Shown: piece by piece, positions 1-9,400 of the stretch
How positions within the stretch are numbered: the stretch's first letter is position 1
Layout: the number at the start of each line of letters is the position of its first letter
NCBI RefSeq assembly: GCF_011074955.1
Contig: NZ_WUQJ01000031.1
Coordinates: 124,001-188,000 of the forward strand
DNA length: 64,000 nt
DNA from: Marinobacter caseinilyticus
GTDB taxonomy: Bacteria > Pseudomonadota > Gammaproteobacteria > Pseudomonadales > Oleiphilaceae
Direction of reading: 5' to 3'
The notes under the pieces: model-generated
Database searches by the model: none
Told to the model about the DNA's origin: nothing
What the model saw: the letters and a program-made list of their open reading frames with translations, nothing else
Translations under genes and position numbers: made by a program

Positions 1-377
1 ACAAACACCGTGTCAAACGATTGGGCAGTCACGTCGATGACAGTCGTGAGTGGTTTCTTTTGCCCCAGTGGGCTGATCCCGCCCAATACATATCCGGATG
101 AGCGCTGAACGGCAGCCTTTTCCGCCATAACCGCCTTCTTGCCCCCGACGGCCTTGGCGATGAGCTTCATGCTTAACATGGCCGACACCGGCAACACCGC
201 CACGACCAGGGAGCTACCGTCCACCGACACCACCAGCGTTTTGAATACCTGCCGGGGATCCAGGTTCAGTTTTTCAGCCGCCTCCAGGCCATAAGATTCG
301 CTGGCGACATCGTGCTGGTATTCGTGGACGGTGTGGGCAATTTGGGCCTTTTTTGCGGCGTTGATAGCGGGCGTCAT
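1..377 (-). CDS. ybaK: YbaK/EbsC-type Cys-tRNA(Pro) deacylase, 3' part outside window
   Basis: Partial gene read on the minus strand. It starts at the ATG at 377 and runs off the left edge after about 125 codons, where the family is normally about 155-160 residues. The translation begins MTPAINAAKKAQIAHTV and contains the family pattern of a short helical lead, then LDPRQVFKTLVV, KAVGGKKAVMAEKAAVQRSSGYVLGG and SPLGQKKPL. These residues form the YbaK aminoacyl-tRNA editing fold. Known family members hydrolyse Cys-tRNA(Pro) that ProRS makes by mistake, acting in trans in the cytoplasm. The gene is divergent from the diguanylate cyclase at 590, with about 210 bp between them. Family assignment is firm. 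Exact substrate is inferred from the family. Confidence 0.88.
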   Translation of the reverse strand, partial: MTPAINAAKKAQIAHTVHEYQHDVASESYGLEAAEKLNLDPRQVFKTLVVSVDGSSLVVAVLPVSAMLSMKLIAKAVGGKKAVMAEKAAVQRSSGYVLGGISPLGQKKPLTTVIDVTAQSFDTVF

Positions 378-589
378 GGATAGGCGACTCGTTGTGTGGG
401 ACCGGTAATAGGATAGTACGATAACGCCAGTGCCGGAATCGACCGCCGGCCAGCCTGTGGTTGCGCTTTACGCTCGACTAACGCCCTTTTGCTGGCTATG
501 GTTCTGTTAGGAAATGACGTCACTTCACTGTTGCAGCCCCCCCCGCGCCCTGCATCGGCAACAACTTATGTGCTCAGAGAATACAATGG

Positions 590-2155
590 ATGGATAAGAG
601 TAAAGATCGCTCGCCACTGAAAAGATCAATGTGGATTGTCCTGGCCTACCTGATTGCCGGCGTCATCTGGATCACTTTCTCCGACGCAATGGTTAAAGCC
701 TGGTTTACCGACCCGGACTTACTCACTCGTGTGCAAACCTATAAAGGGCTGGCCTTCGTGGTCGCCACCGCAGTGGTGTTGCTGTTTGTGTTGTTGCCCC
801 AGTTCAGACAGGAACAGAAGCGCTCCTTGAATCACCAGCATCAGCGCGAGGAAATTCGCCTCCTCAGCCAGTTCCAGCAAAACGTTATTGATAACGCCAG
901 TGTCTGGATCAACGTGCTCGACCCGCAGGCGCATGTGCTGTTGTGGAACAAGGCGGCTGAAAAAATCAGCGGTTATCCGAGTCATGAAGTGATTGGCGGC
1001 GACGATATATGGGCCTGGCTATACCCCGATGAGTCCTATCGCGCCGAAATCACTGCGCTGGCGGGCGCCATTCTGACGGACAATCAGGAGGTGGAGGACT
1101 ATGAAACCCGCATCGTCACCCGTGAAGGCTTAACGCGAATTATATCCTGGAATTCGAGATGTATTTTTGACGCAGAGGGGGTGCTGGTGGGGTCCATTGC
1201 CATTGGCATGGATGTGACCGACAAGCATGAAGCCCAGTCCGGGCTAAAAGCCCGCGAGCGTCAACTGACCACGTTGATGGATAATCTGCCAGGTATGGCC
1301 TATCGCTGCCTGTATGATGAGTTCTGGACCATGAAATTCATCTCCAGTGGGTGCCTTGAGTTAACGGGGTACGAGCCGAAAGAGCTGCTCGACAATCGGG
1401 ACAAAGCCTTTGTCGACTTGATTTTCAGCGAGGACAACGCTGAGGTGATTCGGGCGGTAGAAGAGGCGATTGCGGGTGCGGAATCGTTTTCACTGGAGTA
1501 TCGCTTGATCCGCAAGGACGGCCGGCTGGTATGGGTTTGGGAGCGGGGCCGGGCCGTCGAAGACAATGGCGAACTGGTGCTGGAAGGCATCATCCTTGAT
1601 ATGTCGGAACGCAAGGCGCTGGAACAGGAGCTATCCCGGCTGGCCACCCACGACACCTTGACCGGACTTTACAACCGCCGGGAGATGACGCGCCTGCTGC
1701 AGGAAGAAGTGAGCCGATCGGCTCGTTACCACCGACACCTTGCTCTGCTGTGGATCGATATTGACCATTTTAAAGCGGTCAATGATGACTACGGTCATGC
1801 GGTGGGTGATCAGGTGCTGACAGACATCTGTAAGCGGTTGGCCAGCAGCATCAGAAGTGTCGATGCGATTGGCCGCTACGGCGGCGAGGAGTTCGTTGTA
1901 TTGTTGCCGGAAATGGAGTTGCCGGAGGCGCTGGAGACCGCTGAGCGGTTGCGGGCCCTGGTGGCGCAACAAACCATTGTCTTAGGGGGCGACACCACAC
2001 TGTCGTTAACGATCAGTGTCGGCGTGGCGGTGTTCCCCGATCACGGAGACAATGCGGATGCGCTGTGCCATGCCGCGGACCAGGCCATGTATGACGCCAA
2101 AAAGGCGGGTCGCAATCAGGTTCGCGGAGCCCAGTCGGCGGGCGTCAGGCAATAG
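590..2155 (+). CDS. Membrane-anchored PAS-PAS-GGDEF diguanylate cyclase
   Basis: 521 residues. Two hydrophobic segments (about residues 15-33 and 53-70) anchor the protein in the inner membrane. Two PAS domains follow (about 95-215 and 225-345; the second ends in a PAC-like region with RLIRKDGRLVWVWERG), then a GGDEF domain (about 350-512). The active-site signature is GGEEF at 431-435. An RxxD product-inhibition site (RSVD, 422-425) sits five residues before it, so c-di-GMP feedback inhibition is expected. No EAL domain is present, so this should be a synthase only. The PAS domains suggest a sensed cofactor or ligand, but none can be read from the sequence. The start at 590 was kept; another ATG lies at 586 in a different frame. 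The 3' end overlaps the convergent mtfA-like gene by 40 bp. Confidence 0.92.
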   Translation: MDKSKDRSPLKRSMWIVLAYLIAGVIWITFSDAMVKAWFTDPDLLTRVQTYKGLAFVVATAVVLLFVLLPQFRQEQKRSLNHQHQREEIRLLSQFQQNVIDNASVWINVLDPQAHVLLWNKAAEKISGYPSHEVIGGDDIWAWLYPDESYRAEITALAGAILTDNQEVEDYETRIVTREGLTRIISWNSRCIFDAEGVLVGSIAIGMDVTDKHEAQSGLKARERQLTTLMDNLPGMAYRCLYDEFWTMKFISSGCLELTGYEPKELLDNRDKAFVDLIFSEDNAEVIRAVEEAIAGAESFSLEYRLIRKDGRLVWVWERGRAVEDNGELVLEGIILDMSERKALEQELSRLATHDTLTGLYNRREMTRLLQEEVSRSARYHRHLALLWIDIDHFKAVNDDYGHAVGDQVLTDICKRLASSIRSVDAIGRYGGEEFVVLLPEMELPEALETAERLRALVAQQTIVLGGDTTLSLTISVGVAVFPDHGDNADALCHAADQAMYDAKKAGRNQVRGAQSAGVRQ

Positions 2156-2934
2156 AAACGCGTCAGGCACTCGTACAGCTCAGGCTCCTCATCCCGCAAA
2201 AGCTGACCCCTGAGGAAAAAGGCCTCGGTGACGACGGCAAAAAACTCCGCCGGATTCTGGGCGCCATAGGGATCAATCACACCGTCACTGCTGTGGCGAA
2301 GTCTCAGGCGCTGCCAGGCGTCGGTGAAGACCGCTTGCCAGTGTGCGGCAGCTTGCCCGGACGACAGCGGTGGGGCACCATCAGCGGCGCCATCGACCTG
2401 ATCGAGCTGATGGGCGAATTCATGCAGCGCCACATTGGAGGCGCTGGTGGGATCGGCGGCTTCCTGGCTCAGGGTCTCCCAGGCGAGGATCACACGACCC
2501 TGTTGCCAGGATTCGCCGAGCCGGCTTTGTTCGGTTGTACCGGCGATCGGCCCGTCCCGTACGTCAACCAGGGCACGGTAGGCGCCGGGGTATACCAGAA
2601 TGGCTTGCAGGCTGCTGTAATAGTCCATCGACAACCGGTTGATCAGCAGGGCCGCGTGCGCGGCGATCAGCAATTTCATCGGTTCGGTGACGGTCAGTCC
2701 GGCACACCCATAAAATTTGACTTCGTCCAGGATCAGCATCGTATGCTGGTGCAACTGCTGACGCTCTTGTTCGGGCAGTCTGCCATACAGCGCCATGCTA
2801 TCGTCCAGCTTCTGACGCCAATGCTCCGGAAACGACCGGCGGCTGATGCGACGACGGCGCCAGCGACGGTGAAGGAAGAGTGTGTAAACGGCCAATCCCA
2901 GAATCGCCAGAACGGTCAGTCCATAACCAAGCAT
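2116..2934 (-). CDS. mtfA: MtfA-family zinc peptidase (M90)
   Basis: 272 residues. The hallmark is HEFAHQLDQ, an HExxH-like zinc site (H-E-F-A-H) found in the MtfA/M90 family. A downstream acidic region (NPAEFFAVVTEAFF) supplies the typical third-ligand glutamate. E. coli MtfA binds the glucose repressor Mlc and has aminopeptidase activity. Unlike the short E. coli form, this protein begins with a membrane segment (about residues 3-22), so it is probably tethered to the inner membrane facing the cytoplasm. The ATG at 2934 has a GGAGAG site about ten bases upstream. The last 40 bp overlap the end of the convergent cyclase gene, so the two transcripts are antisense there. A role with Mlc is inferred from the family only. 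Confidence 0.85.
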   Translation of the reverse strand: MLGYGLTVLAILGLAVYTLFLHRRWRRRRISRRSFPEHWRQKLDDSMALYGRLPEQERQQLHQHTMLILDEVKFYGCAGLTVTEPMKLLIAAHAALLINRLSMDYYSSLQAILVYPGAYRALVDVRDGPIAGTTEQSRLGESWQQGRVILAWETLSQEAADPTSASNVALHEFAHQLDQVDGAADGAPPLSSGQAAAHWQAVFTDAWQRLRLRHSSDGVIDPYGAQNPAEFFAVVTEAFFLRGQLLRDEEPELYECLTRFYCLTPADWAPRT

Positions 2935-3211
2935 ACGGTGGTACTCTCCGTTATGAATACGCCATCATGAATGCGCCAGCATGGGCACTCCCGGTATGGG
3001 AGGCTTCGTGGTGGTGCGCTTGAACGGTGGTGCGCGTCAGTCGAGCGTGCGCCAAAGGTGGCTTGCGACGCTGGCGGCATGCTCTGACCGTGCGACAGGC
3101 CCTATTGAGGCAATGACGGTCGTTGCCCCGGGTTGCAGCCAATGTAACATCGATGACCCGCTAGAATAATAGGCACACAACCATAACAATGGCAGAACCA
3201 AGGTGTACTTG

Positions 3212-4525
3212 ATGAATCGAATTGCCCGTCGGGCTCTGAATACCTGCGCAGTAGCCACTGACCTGGCGCCGATCACCTACCGGGATGTGGCGGGCGAAAA
3301 CCCCGGCGCGGTGGGTGTAAGCGAGGACTCCGTTAACGCGATCTGGCACAGCGTTGAACGTCTCTACCAGACCGGGACCCATCCGGGCATTCAGCTGTCG
3401 GTGCGTCACCGGGGCGAGCAGGTACTGCATCGGGCACTGGGCCACGCCGCGGGCAATGGGCCCAAAGACGATAAAAATGCCAGGCAAGTGCGGATGACCA
3501 CGGACACCCCCATTTGCTACTTTTCCGCGTCCAAGGCGGTGACTGCGTTGTTGATCCATATCCTCGCCGAGCAGGGCCGGATCAACCTGCTGGACCCGGT
3601 GTCCTATTATTGCCCGGAATTTGCCCAGTCCGGAAAGCGCACCATTACCATCCATCAGATTCTGTCCCACCGTGGCGGCATCCCCGCCATTCCCAGAGAG
3701 ACCCCGATTGACGTCCTGTGGCACAAAGATGAAATTTGGCGGTTATTGTGCGAGGCGCAGCCGGTTGAAGTGGACGGCGCGAAAGTGGCCTATCACGCCA
3801 TTACCGGGGGATATGTGTTGCAGCGTGTGCTGGAGCGCGTGACCGGTGAGCCGATCGAAACCTTTCTGGACGATCACATTCGTAAGCCCATGGGCATGCG
3901 TTGGTTCACCTACGGCATTGACCCCGCACACGTGAATGACTTGGCCCTGACCTATGCCACCGGCCCAACGCCGAGATTTCCGGTGTCCTGGGTCGTGAAC
4001 CGTGCGCTGGGCGGGGACATCAATACTGTGGAACGGGTCGTGAATGATCCGCGGTTCCAGGAGGCCGTGATTCCTGCGGGCAACCTGTGTGGCACTGCCG
4101 AGGAAATGGGCCGGTTTTACCAGATGATGCTGAACGGCGGCACCTGGCAGGGCAAGCGCATCTGTGATCCGATGACCGTGCGGCGGGCGATTCAGCAATA
4201 TGGTTCGCTGCAGATTGATCGCACCATGATGATACCGATGCGCTTCAGTGCCGGCTTGATGCTCGGCGGCAATCCGGTCGGGTTGTGGGGGCAACAGAGC
4301 CGCCACGCATTCGGCCACGTCGGCTTGATCAATAAACTCTGCTGGGCGGATTCCGCCCGGGATATATCGGTCAGCCTGCTGAACACCGGCCTGCCCATTG
4401 TGGCGCACCACTTGCCCGCGTTGGTGCGGTTTGTTTACACCGTGTGCCAAGAGTTTCCGCTGATACCGGAAAGCCAGCGCCCGTTGATGGCGGCGGAATC
4501 AGACGGTGCGCAACTGCGCTTCTAG
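3212..4525 (+). CDS. Beta-lactamase-fold serine hydrolase (class C / family VIII esterase type)
   Basis: About 437 residues from the ATG at 3212, which has AAGG eight bases upstream; a GTG at 3203 in the same frame is less likely because it overlaps that site. The nucleophile motif SxxK is visible as SASK (residues 105-108). A tyrosine motif follows in VAYHAITGGYVL, and a C-terminal HVG (GHVGLINK) stands in for the usual KTG. This set defines the penicillin-binding-protein-like hydrolases related to class C beta-lactamases and EstB esterases. No secretion signal is evident, which argues for a cytoplasmic esterase or peptidase rather than antibiotic resistance. Substrate unknown. The end overlaps the convergent small gene at 4499 by 27 bp. 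Confidence 0.85.
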   Translation: MNRIARRALNTCAVATDLAPITYRDVAGENPGAVGVSEDSVNAIWHSVERLYQTGTHPGIQLSVRHRGEQVLHRALGHAAGNGPKDDKNARQVRMTTDTPICYFSASKAVTALLIHILAEQGRINLLDPVSYYCPEFAQSGKRTITIHQILSHRGGIPAIPRETPIDVLWHKDEIWRLLCEAQPVEVDGAKVAYHAITGGYVLQRVLERVTGEPIETFLDDHIRKPMGMRWFTYGIDPAHVNDLALTYATGPTPRFPVSWVVNRALGGDINTVERVVNDPRFQEAVIPAGNLCGTAEEMGRFYQMMLNGGTWQGKRICDPMTVRRAIQQYGSLQIDRTMMIPMRFSAGLMLGGNPVGLWGQQSRHAFGHVGLINKLCWADSARDISVSLLNTGLPIVAHHLPALVRFVYTVCQEFPLIPESQRPLMAAESDGAQLRF

Positions 4526-4843
4526 GATGCCCAGCACGGACGACAAAATATCGCGGAAGTCGGTGAGCGTCTGAGTGCGCTGGATGACATCTTCGCGGTA
4601 GTCATCCAGTCGCTCCAGTTTTGGCACCACTCGACGAATGCCTTCAGTGATGACTTCGTACGGGTAGTGATGGTCCATGATGCTGAGTTTGTTGAGTTCA
4701 GCCACCTCCTGACTGAAGATGCTGATGATGTCGTAAATCATGTCCTTGTGCGCAATGCTACCGGCCTCCCAGTATGCGTCATCAAGTAATTCAAGCAGGG
4801 AAAGGTATTCCCGTAGCGTATCGGCAACTGAGGTTTGGTTCAT
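4499..4843 (-). CDS. Hypothetical helical protein, 114 aa
   Basis: I do not recognise a family. The translation (MNQTSVADTLREYLSLLELL...) is rich in leucine, glutamate and aspartate, has no signal peptide, membrane segment or cysteine pair, and looks entirely alpha-helical. It is likely a small cytoplasmic protein. The ATG at 4843 is preceded by GGAG nine bases upstream, which supports translation. It is convergent with the serine hydrolase, sharing 27 bp at the 3' ends, and divergent from the small gene at 5056. Confidence 0.65.
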   Translation of the reverse strand: MNQTSVADTLREYLSLLELLDDAYWEAGSIAHKDMIYDIISIFSQEVAELNKLSIMDHHYPYEVITEGIRRVVPKLERLDDYREDVIQRTQTLTDFRDILSSVLGILEAQLRTV

Positions 4844-5055
4844 GGCTATCTGCTCCGACGAGTCGTATTTCGGGACCGGTTGCAGGAACTATAGCAGGGC
4901 TTGCAACGTGAGGTCGCCGCTGCCCTCTGCGATAAGATGAATATCTATTCACATTTATTGCGCTTTGTTAGACAGTTGTGCAGAATATCGAAGATCGAAA
5001 CCGGGCGACAAGGCTGTCCCGGCTCAGACACGCCACCTCAACGGATGAGAATTGT

Positions 5056-5304
5056 ATGGAAACACCTCTCGATACCCGGCCGTCCGCCGCCCGCCCCGTT
5101 CACCTTGACCAGCATGACAGCGTCCGTACCCATGTTTGCCGTCGGTTAAGTGACGAAGTGGAGCGCCTGGAGCGCCGTATTGAGACCCTTCGACTGATCC
5201 AGGCCCCGCACACCGCCATTATTATTACCACCTACGAGCGCATGATCGATCGTAAGAAAGGCTTCATGAAAAACTGGGGCATGGCCGGCAACGGATCCAA
5301 CTGA
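5056..5304 (+). CDS. Hypothetical small protein with coiled-coil region, 82 aa
   Basis: The frame is open from 4978, but the ATG at 5056 is preferred because GGATGAG lies just upstream and the residues before it look like non-coding translation. The C-terminal half (RRLSDEVERLERRIETLRLIQ, then a helix ending in RKKGFMKNWGM) has heptad-like spacing of leucines and arginine/glutamate pairs, suggesting a short coiled coil followed by a basic tail. No membrane segment and no domain I recognise. It lies between a divergent hypothetical gene and the convergent lipoprotein gene at 5311, six bases away. Confidence 0.55.
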   Translation: METPLDTRPSAARPVHLDQHDSVRTHVCRRLSDEVERLERRIETLRLIQAPHTAIIITTYERMIDRKKGFMKNWGMAGNGSN

Positions 5305-5310
5305 GCTGTC

Positions 5311-6339
5311 TCAGGCCCGGTCTCCAATCACCACGGTCTGGTAGCTGTCGGTAGCGCTCTCGAGATTGGCGCAATAATCAGGATTAGCGACCGTTGCGTC
5401 GGGATCAGCAGGATCTTCCGGGATTTCATCGAGTCTGGGTGGCTGATTGTGGGATAAGTACAGGACCAGAGTCTGGGCGGCGTAGTCCAGTTCAACCCGT
5501 GCGCAGTCGACCGTTCCGCCGGCAAACTCGAAATCCGGGCCACCCGCTTCATTGCGGTTGCCGATCGCCGTGCCATCAATGATCAGAAAGTCCGTGCTGG
5601 CATTGGCAAACTCCTGGGTCAGTCCCAACTCCCGCTCACCTTCGATGACGAGTGTTGCGAGCGCCCGCACCGGCGCGTTATAACCGAATTCACTGAAATC
5701 CCTGGACGTAAACTCCGAGCCATAGGTGGCGCTGGGTGAGGTCGTCGAGGTCTCCCCGTCACTCACGCCTCGGTACTGAATCACGCGGATGACGTTGTCG
5801 GCTTTGTCAGGGGTGTAACTCCACTTAAGAATCGGATAGTGCCAGACCGCGTCCGCCGAGGGTGCCTCCGTCACAATCGCCGACTGGTCGGTGAACCGGA
5901 TGCTAACGTTATTGGTGGTGGTGTTGAATTCACCAGGCTTGCTTTGGTCAATCAAGCGGCTGATTTCCGAGCGGCCCTGATTGAAGTTGGTAACGGCGTT
6001 TTCACCGATGACCTGATGCATCAGGTCCAGTGGGTTGCGAACGCGGATGTACCGGGTTGGGTCTTCGTCGGATGGCGTTGCAACAATGAACTCGCCACTT
6101 TGCTGCCGTAGCGCGGCCGCTAACTCAAAGGCCCGGTCGGGCTGGCCCGGCGCCGGTTCGACCCCACGGTAAAAGTCCCACAGCAGGGTTTGCTCCAGTG
6201 GTTCGGTGATGTCAAACGTGGAAAACACCAGGTCGACGTTGGTGGCAGGGTTGAAGGCGCTGTCGTTGCTGTCGTTGCCACAACCGGCTAGCGCGAGGAA
6301 CGCCAAAGAAAAAATTGCCAAACTGTGATGGTGGTTCAT
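5311..6339 (-). CDS. Predicted secreted lipoprotein of unknown function
   Basis: About 342 residues from the ATG at 6339. The open frame extends upstream to 6447, but only this start gives a proper lipoprotein signal: MNHHHS, a hydrophobic core (LAIFSLAFLALAG), then a lipobox LALAGC with the acylated cysteine at about residue 20. The next residues (GNDSND) do not start with Asp at +2, so Lol sorting to the outer membrane is expected. The mature protein is rich in aspartate, threonine and beta-strand-like stretches and has no catalytic motif I recognise. It is transcribed away from the divergent hybrid kinase at 6489, with 149 bp between them, so they may share a control region. Confidence 0.7.
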   Translation of the reverse strand: MNHHHSLAIFSLAFLALAGCGNDSNDSAFNPATNVDLVFSTFDITEPLEQTLLWDFYRGVEPAPGQPDRAFELAAALRQQSGEFIVATPSDEDPTRYIRVRNPLDLMHQVIGENAVTNFNQGRSEISRLIDQSKPGEFNTTTNNVSIRFTDQSAIVTEAPSADAVWHYPILKWSYTPDKADNVIRVIQYRGVSDGETSTTSPSATYGSEFTSRDFSEFGYNAPVRALATLVIEGERELGLTQEFANASTDFLIIDGTAIGNRNEAGGPDFEFAGGTVDCARVELDYAAQTLVLYLSHNQPPRLDEIPEDPADPDATVANPDYCANLESATDSYQTVVIGDRA

Positions 6340-6488
6340 TTCAAACGTCCCTGAGATGCGAACAATAGGATAACGCGCTAAAGTAAGGCGCGACGGAGCG
6401 AGGCGAAACCCAAAATAATAATGCTCCGGCCTGACGAGACACGACAATAACCAATAATTCAGGCACCTGCCCGCGTGGAGATCACATT

Positions 6489-9400
6489 TTGCAGCAACAG
6501 GAACGACGATTCAGCCTGTTCTGGCTGATCGTGGCCAACATCGTGCTGGCTGGTTTGAGTCTGAATGCTTCGGCGGTGGTCGGTAAAGACCGCTGTGAGG
6601 ACTCCGTCGTCGTCATCAGTCCAAATGTCAGTTCCTACGATCTTGCTTCCTGCGTATGGTATCTGGAAGACCCGAAGAATGAGCTGACCCTTGAGGATAT
6701 TCGCGACGAAGAGCGCCACCCTTTCACCCGGCATCAGGGCGGCATGCTCAATTTCGGCTACACCGATTCGTCCTATTGGACGCGCTTCGACCTTCATTCT
6801 GACAATACCCACACCGGCACCGACTGGATTCTGGAGTTAACCCTGCCGCTGGTGGATCAGGTTGAGTTGTATGTGCTTCGGGATGGCCAGTTGATTGACC
6901 AGCGTCAGGCCGGTTATGAAGACAACTGGCAGCAGCGTGATCTGGCGTTGCCGAACCCCACCTTCAAGGTGCAGCTCTCCCCCGACCAGGAAACCCGGAT
7001 TTACTTGCGGGTCAATACGCTCAACACCTTCCGGCTGCCCCTGACGCTCTGGAATCCGGATCGCTACATTGAAAAGGTCTCGGTAGATGAGGCCGTGCGT
7101 GGCATATTGCTGGGCAGCATTCTCGCGATACTGGCCTACAACCTGTTCGTTGCCGTGTCGGTGCGTGAACGCAGTAACGTGTACTACGTGCTGTACCTGG
7201 TATCGGCAACGGTCATGATCGGCACCGAGCAGGTTCATGGTATTCAGCTTTTGGATGAGCGTCCGGCTTTCCTTCACAAACAGTACCTTCATTATCAGAT
7301 CCTGATGAGTTGGTTCTGGGGCTTGCTGATGGCGCGGTCGCTGCTGGAAACCAAAGAAAAATCCGCCGATCTCGATCAGATTATCCGGTTGTGCCTTTAC
7401 TCGGTCGTGCTGACGTTTGTGCTCAGCCTGTTCATTCCCTACCACATTGCGATGGAGTGGATCGTGTTGGGGTCGATCATGTTGTGTTCCATCATGATCG
7501 TGGTGAGCTATCTGGCCTGGACCTATTACAACCCTGCCGCCCGTGCCTATTTCTTTGCTTGGACCGCCGCCTTGAGCGGTTTCGGGCTCTATGCCCTTAC
7601 CGTTATCGGCTATTTGCCGCTGAATGTGTTCACCACCTACGCCCCGCAGATCGGGCTGACGGCGCAAATCATTCTGTTCTCATTTGCCCTCGCGGATCGC
7701 ATCAAGCAGGTGCAGGGCGAAGCCCTGAGCTGGAGCGAGCGAGCACTGGCCAACCTGAGGCGCTATCAGTCGCTGTTCGATAACGCCGTTGAGGGCGTGT
7801 TCCAAATGTCACTGCACCGCCGTTTTATTACCGCCAACCCGGCAATGGCGGCATTAATGGGGTACAGCAGCAACCGGGAGCTGGTGGATCAGCAACTGGA
7901 CGTGCTGGACACCTGTTTCGCGGATGAACGGATGCGGCGCTGGGTGGTCGACCAGTTAGAGCACAAGGGCATTCTGAAAGGAATTGAGGCGCGCTACTAC
8001 AACCATCAGGGCGAGGAATGCTGGGCCACCATCTCGCTCCATACCGTGTACGATTCCGACGGTGCCCCACTCCACCTTGAGGGCACCTGCATTGACGCCA
8101 CCGAGCGGCATCAGCGCCAGAAAATTGAAAAAGAACGTGAACATGAGCGCATGGAAAAGGATCTGGCCCGCAACGCCGCCCAGGCCAAGAGTCAGTTTCT
8201 GGCTAATATGAGCCATGAGATTCGTACGCCGTTGGCCGCCATCATCGGCTATGGTGAGGCCCTGTTGGACCGTGATCTGACGCCGGATGAAAAGCGCAGC
8301 AGCGCCGAAACGGTGGTGCGCAGCGGGCGCCATTTGCTCGACCTGGTGAACGATATCCTCGATCATTCAAAAATCGATGCCAACAAGCTGGATGTCGATG
8401 TGGTCTCCGTCAATTTGCCGGAACTGCTGGACGAAGTGAGGGCATTTTTTGTGCCCCGCGCCCGGGAGAAGGGATTAGGATTCAGCATCGTCTGCGATTT
8501 TCCGTTGCCGGAAAAAATCCTCACCGATCCTACACGGTTTCGGCAAATCATCATTAATTTGTGTGGAAATGCGCTTAAATTCACCGAAAACGGGTCAATT
8601 ACCGTGACAATCCGTTGCGAGCGCAATGCCGAGCAGCTCATTGCCCGGGTGGTGGACACCGGCATCGGTATGAAGCCGGAACAGATTGGGCGGTTGTTTG
8701 ACCCCTTTGCCCAGGGCAGCGCCGCCATTGCACGACAATACGGCGGGACCGGGCTCGGGTTGAGCATTTCCCGACGGCTTGCGGAACTGCTCGGCGGATC
8801 GATTGCGGTGAACAGCACCTACGGCGAGGGCAGCGAGTTTGAGGTCAGTATTGCCACAGGGCCCCTCACCGCGATTCATTTTTTACGGGACGCCTCAGAG
8901 TTGACTCAGCGCCGGCGCCAGCTTCCCATGGTGGTGGCACCTCGACTGCAGGGTCGAATCCTGTGTGCGGAAGACAATGAGGTGAACCGCAAACTGGTCT
9001 CTCTGCTGGTGGCCCGCACCGGTGCCGAACTGGCGCATGTCTCCGATGGTGCCGAAGCGTTGGACGCGGCCATCCACAATCGTTATGACCTGATCCTGAT
9101 GGATATTCAGATGCCGGTAATGAACGGCCGGGATGCCACTGCGGCGCTTCGGGAAGCCGGCATCAACACGCCGGTCATCGCGTTGACGGCCAATGTGATG
9201 GCGGAGGATATCGATGATTACCGGATGGCCGGTTGTAACGAACATGTGGCCAAACCAATCGATAAGCAGCGATTCTATGAAGTTTTGGCGCGTTATCTGC
9301 CGGAAGACAACCGCGGTTCGCCCGCGGAGGTACGTCAGTTTCATGGCAGTGTGCTGGTCGCCGAAGACAATGACGATAATCGCCGTCAGGTTGAACGCAT

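Noticed and set aside
515..522. TGACGTCA palindrome upstream of the first cyclase
   Set aside because: Eight-base palindromes occur by chance in 64 kb; no second half-site or known operator context.
3743..4450. Long minus-strand open frame over the serine hydrolase
   Set aside because: It has no ribosome binding site or recognisable domain, and the composition (many H, Q, P, R) is that of an antisense frame of a GC-rich coding gene.
6837..7667. 276-codon minus-strand frame within the hybrid kinase
   Set aside because: Antisense to well-supported coding sequence, low-complexity H/Q/R-rich translation, no known domain.
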